Positions 51,796 through 62,755 of a DNA stretch of 64,000 nucleotides are shown in pieces. How positions within the stretch are numbered: position 1 is the first letter of the stretch; the number at the start of each line of letters is the position of its first letter. The notes below the pieces were generated by a model that was not told where the DNA came from, made no database searches, and saw only the letters and a program-made list of their open reading frames with translations. The stretch spans positions 1-64,000 of the forward strand of contig NZ_JOFS01000019.1 of NCBI RefSeq assembly GCF_000719285.1, given 5' to 3'. This DNA is from Streptomyces bicolor. GTDB taxonomy: Bacteria; Actinomycetota; Actinomycetes; Streptomycetales; Streptomycetaceae. Both the position numbers and the translations under genes were made by a program.

Positions 51796-53235
51796 ATGAG
51801 CAGTACTACGAACTCGCCGACCCACCACACGTCCACGATCGGCGCGATCGGCGCGCCGAGCCGGCGCAACACCGAACTCGCGCTGCTGGTGTTCGCGGTT
51901 GTCATTCCGGTGTTCGCCTACGCCAACGTGGGCCTGGCGATCAACGACGAGGTGCCGGCCGGCCTCCTCAGCTACGGCATAGGCCTCGGCCTCCTCGCCG
52001 GCATCGGCCATCTCGCCGTACGGAAGTTCGCCCCCTACGCGGACCCGCTGCTGCTGCCGCTGGCGACCCTGCTGAACGGACTCGGGCTGGTCGCGATCTG
52101 GCGGCTGGACCAGTCGAAACTGCTCCAGCAGATCAAGCAGGCGGGCACCGCCGCGCCCCGGCAGCTGCTGTACACGGCGATGGGCATCGCCCTGTTCATC
52201 GCGGTCCTGATCTTCCTCAAGGACCACCGCGTCCTGCAGCGCTACACCTACATCTCCATGGTCGGCGCGCTCTTCCTGCTGCTGCTGCCACTGGTGCCGG
52301 GCCTCGGCCAGAACATCTACGGCGCCAAGATCTGGATCTCCGTCGCCGGATTCTCCATCCAGCCCGGCGAGTTCGCGAAGATCGTCCTCGCGGTGTTCTT
52401 CGCGGGCTACCTGATGGTCAAGCGAGACGCCCTGGCCCTCGCCAGCCGCCGTTTCATGGGCCTGTACCTGCCGCGCGGCCGCGACCTCGGACCGATCCTC
52501 GTCGTCTGGGCGATCTCGATCCTCATCCTGGTCTTCGAGACCGACCTCGGTACGTCGCTGCTGTTCTTCGGAATGTTCGTCATCATGCTGTACGTCGCCA
52601 CCGAGCGGACCAGCTGGATCGTCTTCGGTCTGCTGATGTCCGCGGTCGGCGCCGTCGGCGTGGCCTCCTTCGAACCGCACATCCAGCAGCGCGTCGACGC
52701 CTGGCTCGACCCGATGCGCGAGTACACCCTCAGCCGGCAGGGCGTCGGCGGCCACTCCGAGCAGGCCATGCAGGCCCTGTGGGCGTTCGGCTCCGGCGGC
52801 ACCCTCGGCACCGGCTGGGGCCAGGGCCACTCCGAGCTCATCCGGTTCGCCGCCAACTCCGACTTCATCCTCGCCACCTTCGGCGAGGAGCTCGGCCTGG
52901 CCGGCGTCATGGCGATCCTGCTGATCTACGCCCTGATCGTTGAGCGCGGCGTGCGCACCGCCCTCGCCGCCCGCGACCCGTTCGGCAAGCTGCTCGCCGT
53001 CGGCCTCTCCGGCGCCTTCGCCCTCCAGGTCTTCGTCGTCGCGGGCGGCGTCATGGGCCTGATCCCGCTCACCGGTATGACGATGCCGTTCCTGGCGTAC
53101 GGCGGTTCCTCCGTCATCGCCAACTGGGCCCTCATCGGCATCCTCATGCGCATCAGCGACACCGCCCGCCGTCCGGCGCCCGCCCCCGCTCCGAACCCCG
53201 ACGCCGAGATGACCCAGGTGGTCCGCCCGTCATGA
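51796..53235 (+). CDS. rodA: SEDS peptidoglycan polymerase RodA/FtsW
   Basis: A 479-residue SEDS-family glycosyltransferase with ten helices that polymerises lipid II. Hallmarks are PGLGQNIYGAKIWISVAGFSIQPGEFAKI, FETDLGTSLLFFGMFVIML with the catalytic-region Asp, and GLIPLTGMTMPFLAYGGSSVIANWALIG (pieces). The C-terminus is a short Pro/Ala tail. It is paired with the class B PBP encoded by the next gene, with a four-base overlap (ATGA). Paralogues in Streptomyces serve sporulation; this one is the copy in the PknB cluster. Confidence 0.95.
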   Translation: MSSTTNSPTHHTSTIGAIGAPSRRNTELALLVFAVVIPVFAYANVGLAINDEVPAGLLSYGIGLGLLAGIGHLAVRKFAPYADPLLLPLATLLNGLGLVAIWRLDQSKLLQQIKQAGTAAPRQLLYTAMGIALFIAVLIFLKDHRVLQRYTYISMVGALFLLLLPLVPGLGQNIYGAKIWISVAGFSIQPGEFAKIVLAVFFAGYLMVKRDALALASRRFMGLYLPRGRDLGPILVVWAISILILVFETDLGTSLLFFGMFVIMLYVATERTSWIVFGLLMSAVGAVGVASFEPHIQQRVDAWLDPMREYTLSRQGVGGHSEQAMQALWAFGSGGTLGTGWGQGHSELIRFAANSDFILATFGEELGLAGVMAILLIYALIVERGVRTALAARDPFGKLLAVGLSGAFALQVFVVAGGVMGLIPLTGMTMPFLAYGGSSVIANWALIGILMRISDTARRPAPAPAPNPDAEMTQVVRPS

Positions 53236-54704
53236 ACAAGCCCCTGCGCCGGATCGCGATCTTCTGCGGCCTCCTGATCCTCACCCTGCTCATCCGGGAC
53301 AACTGGCTGCAGTACGTCAAGGCGGACAGCCTCAAGGACGACCCCAAGAACCGCCGCGTCCTCATCGCCCGTTACGCCACGCCCCGCGGCGACATCATCG
53401 TCGGCGGCGACCCGATCACCGGGTACACGGAGACCTCGGGCGACTTCAAGTACAAGCGCACGTACAAGGACGGCGCGATGTGGGCGCCCGTCACCGGCTT
53501 CGTCTCGCAGGCCTACGGCGCCAACCAGCTGGAGTCCATCAACGACGGCATCCTCAGCGGCACCGACGACCGGCTCTTCTTCCGCAACACCCTCGACATG
53601 ATCACGGGCAAGGAGAAGCAGGGCGGCAACGTCGTCACCACCCTCAACGCCGCCGCGCAGAAGGCCGCCTACCAGGGTCTGAAGAACCAGGGCGGCAAGG
53701 GTGCCGCCGTCGCCATCGAGCCGTCCACCGGCAAGATCCTGGCGCTGGCGTCCTTCCCGTCGTACGACCCGTCGACGATCGCCGGTGGCAGCACCTCCGA
53801 CGAAGAGGCCTGGGCGAAGCTCCAGAAGAAGAACAACCCCGACGACCCGATGCTCAACCGGGCGCTGCGCGAGGTCTACCCGCCCGGCTCGACCTTCAAG
53901 GTCGTCACCGCGGCCGCGGCACTGGAGAACGGCCTCTACACGGAGGCGGACCAGCAGACCAGGACGCCGCTGCCGTGGACCATGCCGGGCACCACGACCG
54001 TGCTGAAGAACGAGGGCGACATCCCCTGCAAGAACGCGACGCTCCGGGTCGCCCTGCAGTGGTCCTGCAACACCGTCTTCGGCAAGATCGGCTCCGACCT
54101 CGGCAACGACAAGATGCTGGAAGAGGCCAAGAAGTTCGGCTTCACCGAGGAGCAGTTCACGCCGGTCCGCACCAGCGCGTCGGTCTTCTCCGACGACATG
54201 AACCCCTCGCAGACCGCGCTGTCCTCCATCGGCCAGTTCAACACCGCCGCCACCCCGCTGCAGATGGCCATGGTCGCCTCGGCCGTCGCCAACGACGGCA
54301 CGCTGATGAAGCCGTACATGGTCGACGAGGTCCAGACGCACAACCTCGACCCGCTCGAGAAGACCGACCCCGAGGAGCTGAGCAAGCCGCTGTCCGCGGA
54401 GAACGCTCAGATCCTGCAGTCGATGATGGAGACGGTCGTCGAGGACGGCACCGGCAAGAAGGCGCGGATCGGCGGCGTCAAGGTGGGCGGCAAGACCGGT
54501 ACCGCCCAGCACGGTGTGGACAACAGCGAGAACCCCTACGCGTGGTTCCTCTCCTACGCCAAGCTCGACGACGGCAGCTCGCCGGTCGCCGTGGCCGTGG
54601 TGATCGAGGACGAGAACGCGGTCCGCGACGACATCTCCGGTGGCGGCCTCGCGGCCCCCATCGCCAAGAGCGTCATGGAGGCGGTCATCGACAGCAAGAA
54701 GTGA
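53232..54704 (+). CDS. pbpA: Class B penicillin-binding protein PbpA
   Basis: A 490-residue transpeptidase. After an N-terminal anchor (about 7-25) comes the PBP dimerisation region, then the transpeptidase with the nucleophile Ser220 in STFK, the SCN motif (QWSCNTVF) and KTG (VGGKTGTAQ). It cross-links peptidoglycan with its SEDS partner RodA, whose gene overlaps its start. The conserved YGANQLESINDGILSG stretch precedes the catalytic domain. A 170-base gap with a small hairpin (CGATAC/GTATCG, 54740-54758) separates it from pknB, so a promoter or partial terminator may lie there. Confidence 0.95.
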   Translation: MNKPLRRIAIFCGLLILTLLIRDNWLQYVKADSLKDDPKNRRVLIARYATPRGDIIVGGDPITGYTETSGDFKYKRTYKDGAMWAPVTGFVSQAYGANQLESINDGILSGTDDRLFFRNTLDMITGKEKQGGNVVTTLNAAAQKAAYQGLKNQGGKGAAVAIEPSTGKILALASFPSYDPSTIAGGSTSDEEAWAKLQKKNNPDDPMLNRALREVYPPGSTFKVVTAAAALENGLYTEADQQTRTPLPWTMPGTTTVLKNEGDIPCKNATLRVALQWSCNTVFGKIGSDLGNDKMLEEAKKFGFTEEQFTPVRTSASVFSDDMNPSQTALSSIGQFNTAATPLQMAMVASAVANDGTLMKPYMVDEVQTHNLDPLEKTDPEELSKPLSAENAQILQSMMETVVEDGTGKKARIGGVKVGGKTGTAQHGVDNSENPYAWFLSYAKLDDGSSPVAVAVVIEDENAVRDDISGGGLAAPIAKSVMEAVIDSKK

Positions 54705-54874
54705 CCCCGCTCACGTCCCCTTCACATCGGTGCACGTTGCGATACCGGTCCTGTATCGGGTTACGGGCTTGGCCAGGTCACACAAGATGAGCCGGGTACG
54801 GTATGCCCGGACGGCACACCGACGCACCCACAAGGGTGAGGTCGGGACCGACGGAGAGGGCTGGTAGGTAGCTT

Positions 54875-56878
<2,004 letters not shown>

Positions 56879-56888
56879 CACCAGCCCG

Positions 56889-56936
56889 CATGAGTGAGCC
56901 CCGATGCCCTGAGCAGGGCATCGGGGCTCACTCATG
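56889..56936. terminator. Very strong terminator after pknB
   Basis: Perfect 23-base inverted arms flank a central AG (outer bases CATGAGTG and CACTCATG). It lies 11 bases after the pknB stop and would end the fhaA-to-pknB transcript. Confidence 0.93.
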
Positions 56937-57079
56937 CCCAGCAGTCGCGACCACACACGCCGAACACTCGCTCCCGCATCGATCGTGTCTTCACATTTCC
57001 CGACTCGTTGATCGGGTGGGGTGGGGAGTCAGAGCTCTGCCCCGGCCGTACGGCCACACCACAAGCGGAAGGGCAGAAC

Positions 57080-58129
57080 GTGATCAACGAATCGGCGCTG
57101 CTGGAGTCGAAGAGCCTGCGCGACAGCGTGCTGGAACGAACCGACGTGCTCGACAGAGTCAAGGCGCTGTCGCTGCTGCCGGACGGGATGCATGTGACGA
57201 CGGCGATGGTGGCGGCGTACTTCGACGTCACTGTCGAAGTCATCCGGCAGCTGGCGAAGCGCCACCGTGAAGAGCTGGAAGCCAACGGCATGGCCGTACT
57301 GCGAGGCTCTGACCTTCGAAAATTCGAGAGTGACAACATGTCACTCTCGCTGGGTAGTTATCCACAGGCTCGCCGAAGCCTCACTGTTTTCTCCCGGCGG
57401 GCGGTGCTCAATGTCGCCATGCTCCTACGCGACAGCACGGTCGCTCGTCATGTACGTACCTACCTCCTCGACATGGAGTACCTGGCCCGCACACAGCCTG
57501 TGGAAAACCCGACCCCCACCGACGTCGTCTCCCTCGACGACCGCATCGACCAGCGCATCACCCAAATCCTCGGCAAGACCGTCGTCCCCATGTTCAACGC
57601 CCTGATCGAAACGTCAGGCGAGCACCGCAGGGAGCTGATCGCGCTCCGCGCAGGCGTCCAGCGCATCGAGCGACGGCTTCGGCACCACCATGCCCGGCTG
57701 CAGAGGCTCGAGGCACCGCTGGAGGAACGCCCCCTCGCCGGTGTCATGGCCGCGATGGACGCCATGAACAGCCGCAAGTTCGAGGAGCACATCGCCACAC
57801 TGCTGAACCGCGACGGCTGCACGGATGTCGTCGTGCAGGGAGGTCCTGGCGACCGGGGCATCGACGTCATCGCGCTCACAGCCGACGGACGACGCCTCGT
57901 CGCCCAGTGCAAGAGGTTCGCGCCCTACATCTCCATCACCAGCTCCGACGTCCAGAAGTTCGTCGGCTCGGCCAAGCTGTACAGCGCGGACGTAGCTCTC
58001 TTCGTGGCGACGTGCCCCTTCACACCTGACGCACTGAGCATCGCCACCGACAGCGGCATCACCGCCGTAGACCGCGCGCTACTGGAGAAGTGGAGCGCCG
58101 GGGAACCGCTGAAGGTTCTGGGCCATTAA
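57080..58129 (+). CDS. Mrr-like restriction endonuclease domain protein with helix-turn-helix N-terminus
   Basis: A 349-residue protein. Residues about 25-150 resemble phage-type regulatory domains: HVTTAMVAAYFDVTVEVIRQLAKRH (a helix-turn-helix) and RRAVLNVAMLLRDSTVARHVRTYLLDME. A coiled region follows, then an Mrr_cat nuclease domain (about 235-345) with KFEEHIATLL, GDRGIDVI (catalytic Asp) and VAQCKRF (the QxK motif). Such enzymes cut DNA, sometimes methylated DNA, and may act as restriction or repair nucleases; no methyltransferase gene is near. GTG 57080 with GGAAGGG upstream is the preferred start. The gene sits between two strong terminators, so it is its own transcription unit. A perfect DnaA box (57358-57366) lies in the gene. 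Confidence 0.85.
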   Translation: MINESALLESKSLRDSVLERTDVLDRVKALSLLPDGMHVTTAMVAAYFDVTVEVIRQLAKRHREELEANGMAVLRGSDLRKFESDNMSLSLGSYPQARRSLTVFSRRAVLNVAMLLRDSTVARHVRTYLLDMEYLARTQPVENPTPTDVVSLDDRIDQRITQILGKTVVPMFNALIETSGEHRRELIALRAGVQRIERRLRHHHARLQRLEAPLEERPLAGVMAAMDAMNSRKFEEHIATLLNRDGCTDVVVQGGPGDRGIDVIALTADGRRLVAQCKRFAPYISITSSDVQKFVGSAKLYSADVALFVATCPFTPDALSIATDSGITAVDRALLEKWSAGEPLKVLGH

Positions 58130-58146
58130 CAGCGTAAAGAGAAAGA

Positions 58147-58183
58147 GGCCCGAAGCCGCAAAGGTAGGTTGCGGCTTCGGGCC
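58147..58183. terminator. Bidirectional terminator between the nuclease and sortase genes
   Basis: GGCCCGAAGCCGCAA (58147-58161) pairs with TTGCGGCTTCGGGCC (58169-58183) around a short loop. It lies between the converging nuclease gene and the leftward sortase operon. Confidence 0.9.
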
Positions 58184-58211
58184 CTCATCTTAAGCGTGAC
58201 AACACGTCACG

Positions 58212-58991
58212 CTAACGCAGTTCCTCCGGCGGCGTTCGCTCCCCATCCACCTTCTCCACCTTCTCCACCCGCTCCAACTCGCCCCACACGATGTACCGGT
58301 ACCGGCTCGTGTAGATCGGCGTGCAAGTCGTCAGCGTGATGTAGTGGCCCGCCTTCGTCCTGCCCGACTCCTTCGGGATGGCGGAGAGGACCTTGACGTT
58401 GTACTTCGAGGTCTCGGGAAGGACGGCGTAGACCTTGTAGACGTACCACTTGTCCTTCGTCTCGAAGACGATCGGGTCGCCCTTCTTGATCTTGTGGATG
58501 TTGTGGAACTCGGCGCCATGGCCGTCGCGATGTGCGGCGAGGGAGAAGTTGCCCTTCTTGCCCGACGTCGGCAGGGTCGCCTTGACCGGGTCGGTGTAGT
58601 AGCCGGCGACGCCGTCGTTGAGGATCTTCGACGTCGTGCCCTTCTCGACCAGGATGTCCTCGTCACCCATCGCGGGCACGTGCAGGAAGCCGATGCCGTT
58701 CTTGGAGTCGAACTCGGCGGGACGGCCGGAATCCCCGTCCTCGTGGGCCCAGATGTCGCGGACCTTGTCGGCCTGTTTGGCCGCCTCCCGGTCGGCCACG
58801 ACGTTCGTCCACCACAGGGAGTAGACGACGAACAGGCCGAGCACCAGGCCCGCCGTGATGAGGAGTTCGCCGAAGACGCTGACCGCCATCGCGACCCGGC
58901 CCATGCGGCGGCGCGGCGGCCGGCGCGGGGACTGGGACGCGACGGTGCGCTGCGCGTGCTCGGTGTCGTCGGTGGTCGCTGCCACGTTCAT
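58212..58991 (-). CDS. Class E sortase (first)
   Basis: A 259-residue sortase. It has a basic cytoplasmic N-terminus (RRPPRRRMGR), a signal anchor at about 34-58, and an extracellular sortase barrel. The catalytic triad is visible: His in SLAAHRDGHG, Cys in TLTTCTPIY and Arg in SRYRYIVWG. Class E sortases of Streptomyces (SrtE1 and SrtE2) anchor chaplins and other LAxTG proteins to the wall and support aerial growth. The ATG at 58991 is six bases after the stop of the second sortase gene, so the two are in one operon. Confidence 0.93.
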   Translation of the reverse strand: MNVAATTDDTEHAQRTVASQSPRRPPRRRMGRVAMAVSVFGELLITAGLVLGLFVVYSLWWTNVVADREAAKQADKVRDIWAHEDGDSGRPAEFDSKNGIGFLHVPAMGDEDILVEKGTTSKILNDGVAGYYTDPVKATLPTSGKKGNFSLAAHRDGHGAEFHNIHKIKKGDPIVFETKDKWYVYKVYAVLPETSKYNVKVLSAIPKESGRTKAGHYITLTTCTPIYTSRYRYIVWGELERVEKVEKVDGERTPPEELR

Positions 58992-58997
58992 CTGCCC

Positions 58998-60263
58998 TTA
59001 ACTGACGAGCGCATCCGGCTTGCCCTTGCTGCGCGGCCGTTCCTCGACCATCTTGCCCCAGACGATCAACCGGTACTTGCTGGTGAACTCAGGAGTGCAC
59101 GTGGTGAGTGTGATGTAGCGGCCCGGTGTGGTGAAACCGGCGTCCCGCGGAACGGGGTCCAGCACGCTCACGTTGCCCGGCGAGGTCACCGGCAGGATCG
59201 ACGCCATCTTGTACACGAAGTACTTGTCCTGCGTCTCGACGACGATCGCGTCGCCCTGGGCGAGCCGGTTGATGTACCGGAACGGTTCGCCATGGGTGTT
59301 GCGATGGCCGGCCAGCCCGAAGTTGCCGGTCTTGTCCCCCGGCATCGCCGTCTTCAGCCTGCCCTCGCCGTAGTGACCGACCATGCCCCGGTCGAGCACC
59401 TTCTTGTTGCTGACGCCCTCCGCGATCGGTACGACCACGTCCAGCTTCGGGATATGCAGGATGGCGAAGCCCTGCCCCGGCTCGAACGTCCCCGGAGCGC
59501 GTTTACCGCTCGCCCAGTCGTCCTGGAGGCTGCTCGCCTCCTTGTCCGCCTGCGCGTGCGCGCGGACGTTCGTCCACCACAGCTGGTAGCTCACGAACAG
59601 CAGCATCAGCACGCCGGTGGTGATGAACACCTCACCGATCGCCCGGCTGGCGAGCACACCCGGGCTGGGCCGGCGCGCCCGGGCCTGTCTGCGCGCCTCC
59701 ACCCGAGAGAGAGGAGCCTGCGCGGCCTCCGAACCGCTCTCGGCGGCCTCCGACGCCGGGCGAGCGCCTCCATGACGCCCATGACGCCGCTTGGCGGCCT
59801 TTCTGCGGGCCGCGCGGCCGCCCATTGGGGTTCCCGTGGCCGACGTGGCGGAAGAGGCCGCAGAGGCCGCTATGGACTCTCCTGAGGGCGGATCCGCTAT
59901 CCGCAGCGCCACGGTCTCGTCGTCCGGTGGCGGTATGTACGGCTCCGTGTACGGCTCTTGGGCGCTTACGGCCCCCTCCGCGCCGAGGCCGCCAGAGCCG
60001 TAACCCTCGGTGCCGTAACCCTCAGTGCCGTAACCATCGCTCCCGTAACCGTCGGCGGCGCCATAGCCCTCGGCGCCGTATCCCCCGGCACTCTGCCCCT
60101 GAGCGACGTGGCCCTCCCCGCCGTACCAGTCCCCGAGCGCACCGGACGCCTCGTACGGCTGCTGCCCGTACGAGGTGCCCTGGTCGCCGGCGTCGCCGTA
60201 GGAATCCGTGAAGGACTCCCCGTATGCGGCGCCGGACTCGCGCTCGGGGCGCAGCGCGGTCAC
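58998..60263 (-). CDS. Class E sortase (second) with long Tyr/Gly-repeat N-terminus
   Basis: A 421-residue sortase. The first about 190 residues are cytoplasmic and disordered, with five or six GYG-containing repeats (units such as GYGAEGYG and GYGTEGYG at about 60-92) and a basic patch (RRKAAKRRHGRHG). A signal anchor at about 213-235 leads to the sortase domain with His in LAGHRNTHG, Cys in TLTTCTPEF and Arg in SKYRLIVWG. The GTG at 60263 overlaps the stop of the amidotransferase gene by four bases. It is larger than most class E enzymes because of the tail. Confidence 0.92.
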   Translation of the reverse strand: MTALRPERESGAAYGESFTDSYGDAGDQGTSYGQQPYEASGALGDWYGGEGHVAQGQSAGGYGAEGYGAADGYGSDGYGTEGYGTEGYGSGGLGAEGAVSAQEPYTEPYIPPPDDETVALRIADPPSGESIAASAASSATSATGTPMGGRAARRKAAKRRHGRHGGARPASEAAESGSEAAQAPLSRVEARRQARARRPSPGVLASRAIGEVFITTGVLMLLFVSYQLWWTNVRAHAQADKEASSLQDDWASGKRAPGTFEPGQGFAILHIPKLDVVVPIAEGVSNKKVLDRGMVGHYGEGRLKTAMPGDKTGNFGLAGHRNTHGEPFRYINRLAQGDAIVVETQDKYFVYKMASILPVTSPGNVSVLDPVPRDAGFTTPGRYITLTTCTPEFTSKYRLIVWGKMVEERPRSKGKPDALVS

Positions 60264-60898
60264 GCCGTGGCCCTGCCCACCACCGGGGCGAGCCCCGCCG
60301 ACCTCGCCACCGCACCCTGGTCACCGCACTCCACCAGCCAGTTGGCCAGCATCAGATGACCGTGCTCGGTGAGCACCGACTCGGGGTGGAACTGCACTCC
60401 CTCGACCGGGAGTTCACGGTGCCTGAGGCCCATGATGATCCCGTCGTGCGTGCGGGCGGTGACCTCCAGCTCGGCCGGCACCGTCTCCGGCTCGGCGGCG
60501 AGGGAGTGGTAGCGGGTCGCCGTGAACGGCGACGGCAGGCCCGCGAAGACGCCCTTACCCTCGTGCTCGACCGGCGAGGTCTTGCCGTGCAGCAGCTCCG
60601 GCGCGCGGTCGACGACACCGCCATACGCCACCTGCATCGACTGCATGCCGAGACAGACACCGAAGACCGGCACCCCGGTCGAGGCGCAGTGGCGCACCAT
60701 CTCGATGCAGACCCCGGCCTCCTCCGGCGTACCCGGGCCCGGCGACAGCAGCACACCGTCGAAGCCGTCCTGGGCGTGTGCCGTCGACACCTCGTCGTTG
60801 CGCAGCACCTCGCACTCGGCGCCCAGCTGGTACAGGTACTGCACCAGGTTGAAGACGAAGCTGTCGTAGTTGTCCACGACGAGAATGCGCGCGCTCAC
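60260..60898 (-). CDS. Glutamine amidotransferase (PabA/TrpG type)
   Basis: A 212-residue class I glutamine amidotransferase, the ammonia-donating subunit of anthranilate or 4-amino-4-deoxychorismate synthase. Hallmarks are VVDNYDSFVFNLVQYL, SPGPGTPEEAG, the nucleophile Cys in GVCLGMQSM and the His-x-Glu of VQFHPESV. No large synthase subunit gene is adjacent, so it probably serves PabB or TrpE encoded elsewhere. GTG 60898 with GGAGGGCCA upstream is the start and overlaps the small membrane protein gene by four bases. Confidence 0.92.
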   Translation of the reverse strand: MSARILVVDNYDSFVFNLVQYLYQLGAECEVLRNDEVSTAHAQDGFDGVLLSPGPGTPEEAGVCIEMVRHCASTGVPVFGVCLGMQSMQVAYGGVVDRAPELLHGKTSPVEHEGKGVFAGLPSPFTATRYHSLAAEPETVPAELEVTARTHDGIIMGLRHRELPVEGVQFHPESVLTEHGHLMLANWLVECGDQGAVARSAGLAPVVGRATA

Positions 60899-61056
60899 TG
60901 GCCCTCCACCGTCACATCGCCGAAGGGAAGCAGCGGCTCTGCCCACGGGAAGACGTACTGGAAAAGGACGTAGACCACGGCCACGACCAAGGCGAGTGAA
61001 ATCAGCGCCCTCACCCAAGCGTTCCCCGGCAGATGCCGCCAGATCCAGCCGTACAT
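60895..61056 (-). CDS. Small single-helix membrane protein (53 residues)
   Basis: ATG 61056 follows GGAAGGGAC and the stop overlaps the amidotransferase start by four bases, which supports it as a real gene. It is a basic amphipathic N-terminus (MYGWIWRHLPGNAWVRA), one helix (LISLALVVAVVYVLFQYVFP) and an acidic tail. Conserved small proteins of this kind occur between sortase genes in Streptomyces. The function is unknown; a sortase or division accessory role is possible. Confidence 0.75.
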   Translation of the reverse strand: MYGWIWRHLPGNAWVRALISLALVVAVVYVLFQYVFPWAEPLLPFGDVTVEGQ

Positions 61057-61109
61057 GCCGTCCCTTCCGTCGCACCACGGCACCAGACTCACGCCGTACA
61101 GCCAACAGA

Positions 61110-61817
61110 CTAACGGCGCAACGCCTCCGGTTTCCCGGCCTCCACAGGCTGTGTGGAGTCCAGATGGGCCCACACGATCAGCCGGTGACTGTGTCCCCAC
61201 TCCGGATCACACGTGGTCAGGGTCAGATAGCGGCCCTCACGGGTGTACCCCGACTTACGGGGCACAGGGTCGATCACCTCAATGTCCGTAGGAACGGTTT
61301 TGTAGGGGCCTTTGTCGATCCGATACGTGAACCAGGTCGTCCCGTCGGTGAGGACCACGGCGTCCCCGGGGCGCAGCTTCGGGAAGTCCTTGAAGGGATC
61401 GCCGTACGTACGCCGATGGCCGGCCACCGAGAAGTTGCCCTTCTGACCGAGCTGGGCGGTGCTCGCGTAGTGGCCGAGGCCCTTCTTGAGGGTGTTGGTG
61501 GCGGTGCCTTCGAGAACCGGCTTGTTCCACGTGAAACCAAGGCGCGGGATGTACATGATCGCGAAGGGTTCGTCCGCGCTGTACGGGGCGGGCTCAGGGG
61601 GACTCGTGGCCGCGCCCGGGCTCGCCGCATCGCCGGGAGCCGCGGCCGTCGGGCGCACCGCCCCCTGCGCCCACCGCTTCTCCAGCCGATCGATCTGGAC
61701 GTCCATGACGTTGTCGGCCTTCACGCCGGTCCAGAACAGTACGTAGGCGACGAAAAGGACGATCACAGAGCCGACGGTGATGCAGAGCTCGCTGACGGTC
61801 CTGACGACGACACGCAC
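61110..61817 (-). CDS. Class E sortase (third)
   Basis: A 235-residue sortase: an anchor at about 8-30, a Pro/Ala/Gly linker, and a sortase domain from about 80 with His in VAGHRRTYG, Cys in TLTTCDPEW and Arg in HSHRLIVWA, all three triad residues. The Cys motif (TCDP) differs from the TCTP of the two neighbours. Its coding sequence includes a parS-like palindrome at 61524-61537. It lies 19 bases after the DUF881 gene, probably in one transcript with it. Confidence 0.92.
   Translation of the reverse strand: MRVVVRTVSELCITVGSVIVLFVAYVLFWTGVKADNVMDVQIDRLEKRWAQGAVRPTAAAPGDAASPGAATSPPEPAPYSADEPFAIMYIPRLGFTWNKPVLEGTATNTLKKGLGHYASTAQLGQKGNFSVAGHRRTYGDPFKDFPKLRPGDAVVLTDGTTWFTYRIDKGPYKTVPTDIEVIDPVPRKSGYTREGRYLTLTTCDPEWGHSHRLIVWAHLDSTQPVEAGKPEALRR
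61524..61537. promoter_or_regulatory. parS: parS-like site (13 of 14 bases)
   Basis: GTTCCACGTGAAAC differs from the parS consensus at one base. It lies in the third sortase gene. Single-mismatch parS copies are known in Streptomyces, so ParB binding is plausible. Confidence 0.65.
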
Positions 61818-61836
61818 CGGCAGCTCCAGAGAGGGC

Positions 61837-62613
61837 TCACTCCACGGGCTTGGCGTACTGCAGATCCACTGTGCCCGAGTAGCCCGGCAGAGTCACCGTC
61901 CCGTCCTCGGTGACTTTCCAGCCGAGGCCGTAGACATTGACGTACACCATGTAGTTCTGAATCGACGGCGAGGCCGCGAGCGCCTGCTGCATCTTCTCCG
62001 GATCACCGACCGCCGTGATCTTGTACGGCGGTGAGTAGACCCGGCCCTGAAGGATCAGCGTGTTGCCCACACAGCGCACGGCGCTCGTGGAGATCAACCG
62101 CTGGTCCATGACCTTGATGCCCTTGGCGCCGCTCTGCCACAGGGCATTGACCACGGCCTGGAGATCCTGTTGATGGATGACCAGGTAGTCGGGCTGGGGC
62201 TCCGGATACCCGGGCAGCTTGGCGGTGGCATCCGGCGGGGCGTCGTTGAGCGTGACCGTGATCGCCTCGCCGGTCACCTTCTGCGTACCCGCGCTCTGCT
62301 CCAGCGCCGCCAGCTTGTCGTCCTCGGCCTTCGTGCTGCCGTCGTCCCGCTCCGCCAGCGCCTCCACGTCGTCACGCAGGGCGGCGTTGGACTCGTTGAG
62401 CCGGCCGTTCTCGTGGCTGCGTTCCTGGATCAGGTCCGAGAGCTTCAGCAATGAGGCGTCCGTGCGGATATCGGTGCCTTTGGCCGTATTGAAACTCGTG
62501 AAGAAAATGAGCCCCGCGAGAGCGAAGACGGCCGCGGTGAGCACCCGCACCGGCCGGAAGCGGCCACGGACAGGACTGGATCCCGTCCCGGGGGAGTCGG
62601 CAGAATTGCTCAA
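61837..62613 (-). CDS. DUF881 family protein
   Basis: A 258-residue protein with a basic N-terminus, an anchor at about 23-42 and a coiled coil (about 50-110) in the outer or periplasmic part. A conserved DUF881 domain follows, with [57 protein letters not shown] (in outline) and [13 protein letters not shown] [14 protein letters not shown] near the end. DUF881 genes sit beside crgA and division genes in many actinobacteria, which hints at a role in septation. It is divergent from crgA with 142 bases between. Confidence 0.9.
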   Translation of the reverse strand: MSNSADSPGTGSSPVRGRFRPVRVLTAAVFALAGLIFFTSFNTAKGTDIRTDASLLKLSDLIQERSHENGRLNESNAALRDDVEALAERDDGSTKAEDDKLAALEQSAGTQKVTGEAITVTLNDAPPDATAKLPGYPEPQPDYLVIHQQDLQAVVNALWQSGAKGIKVMDQRLISTSAVRCVGNTLILQGRVYSPPYKITAVGDPEKMQQALAASPSIQNYMVYVNVYGLGWKVTEDGTVTLPGYSGTVDLQYAKPVE

Positions 62614-62755
62614 CGTACCCTTATCTCCTTCGGCGCCGCGGAAGCACTACGCTAACGGACGCCCGGGGGAGCAATCAGAGTCCCCTTGTACGCTGCCCCG
62701 GAGCCAGCCAAAGTTCCCTGCGCGGCCACGCAGCGCATCGACAGGAGAGACCCTC

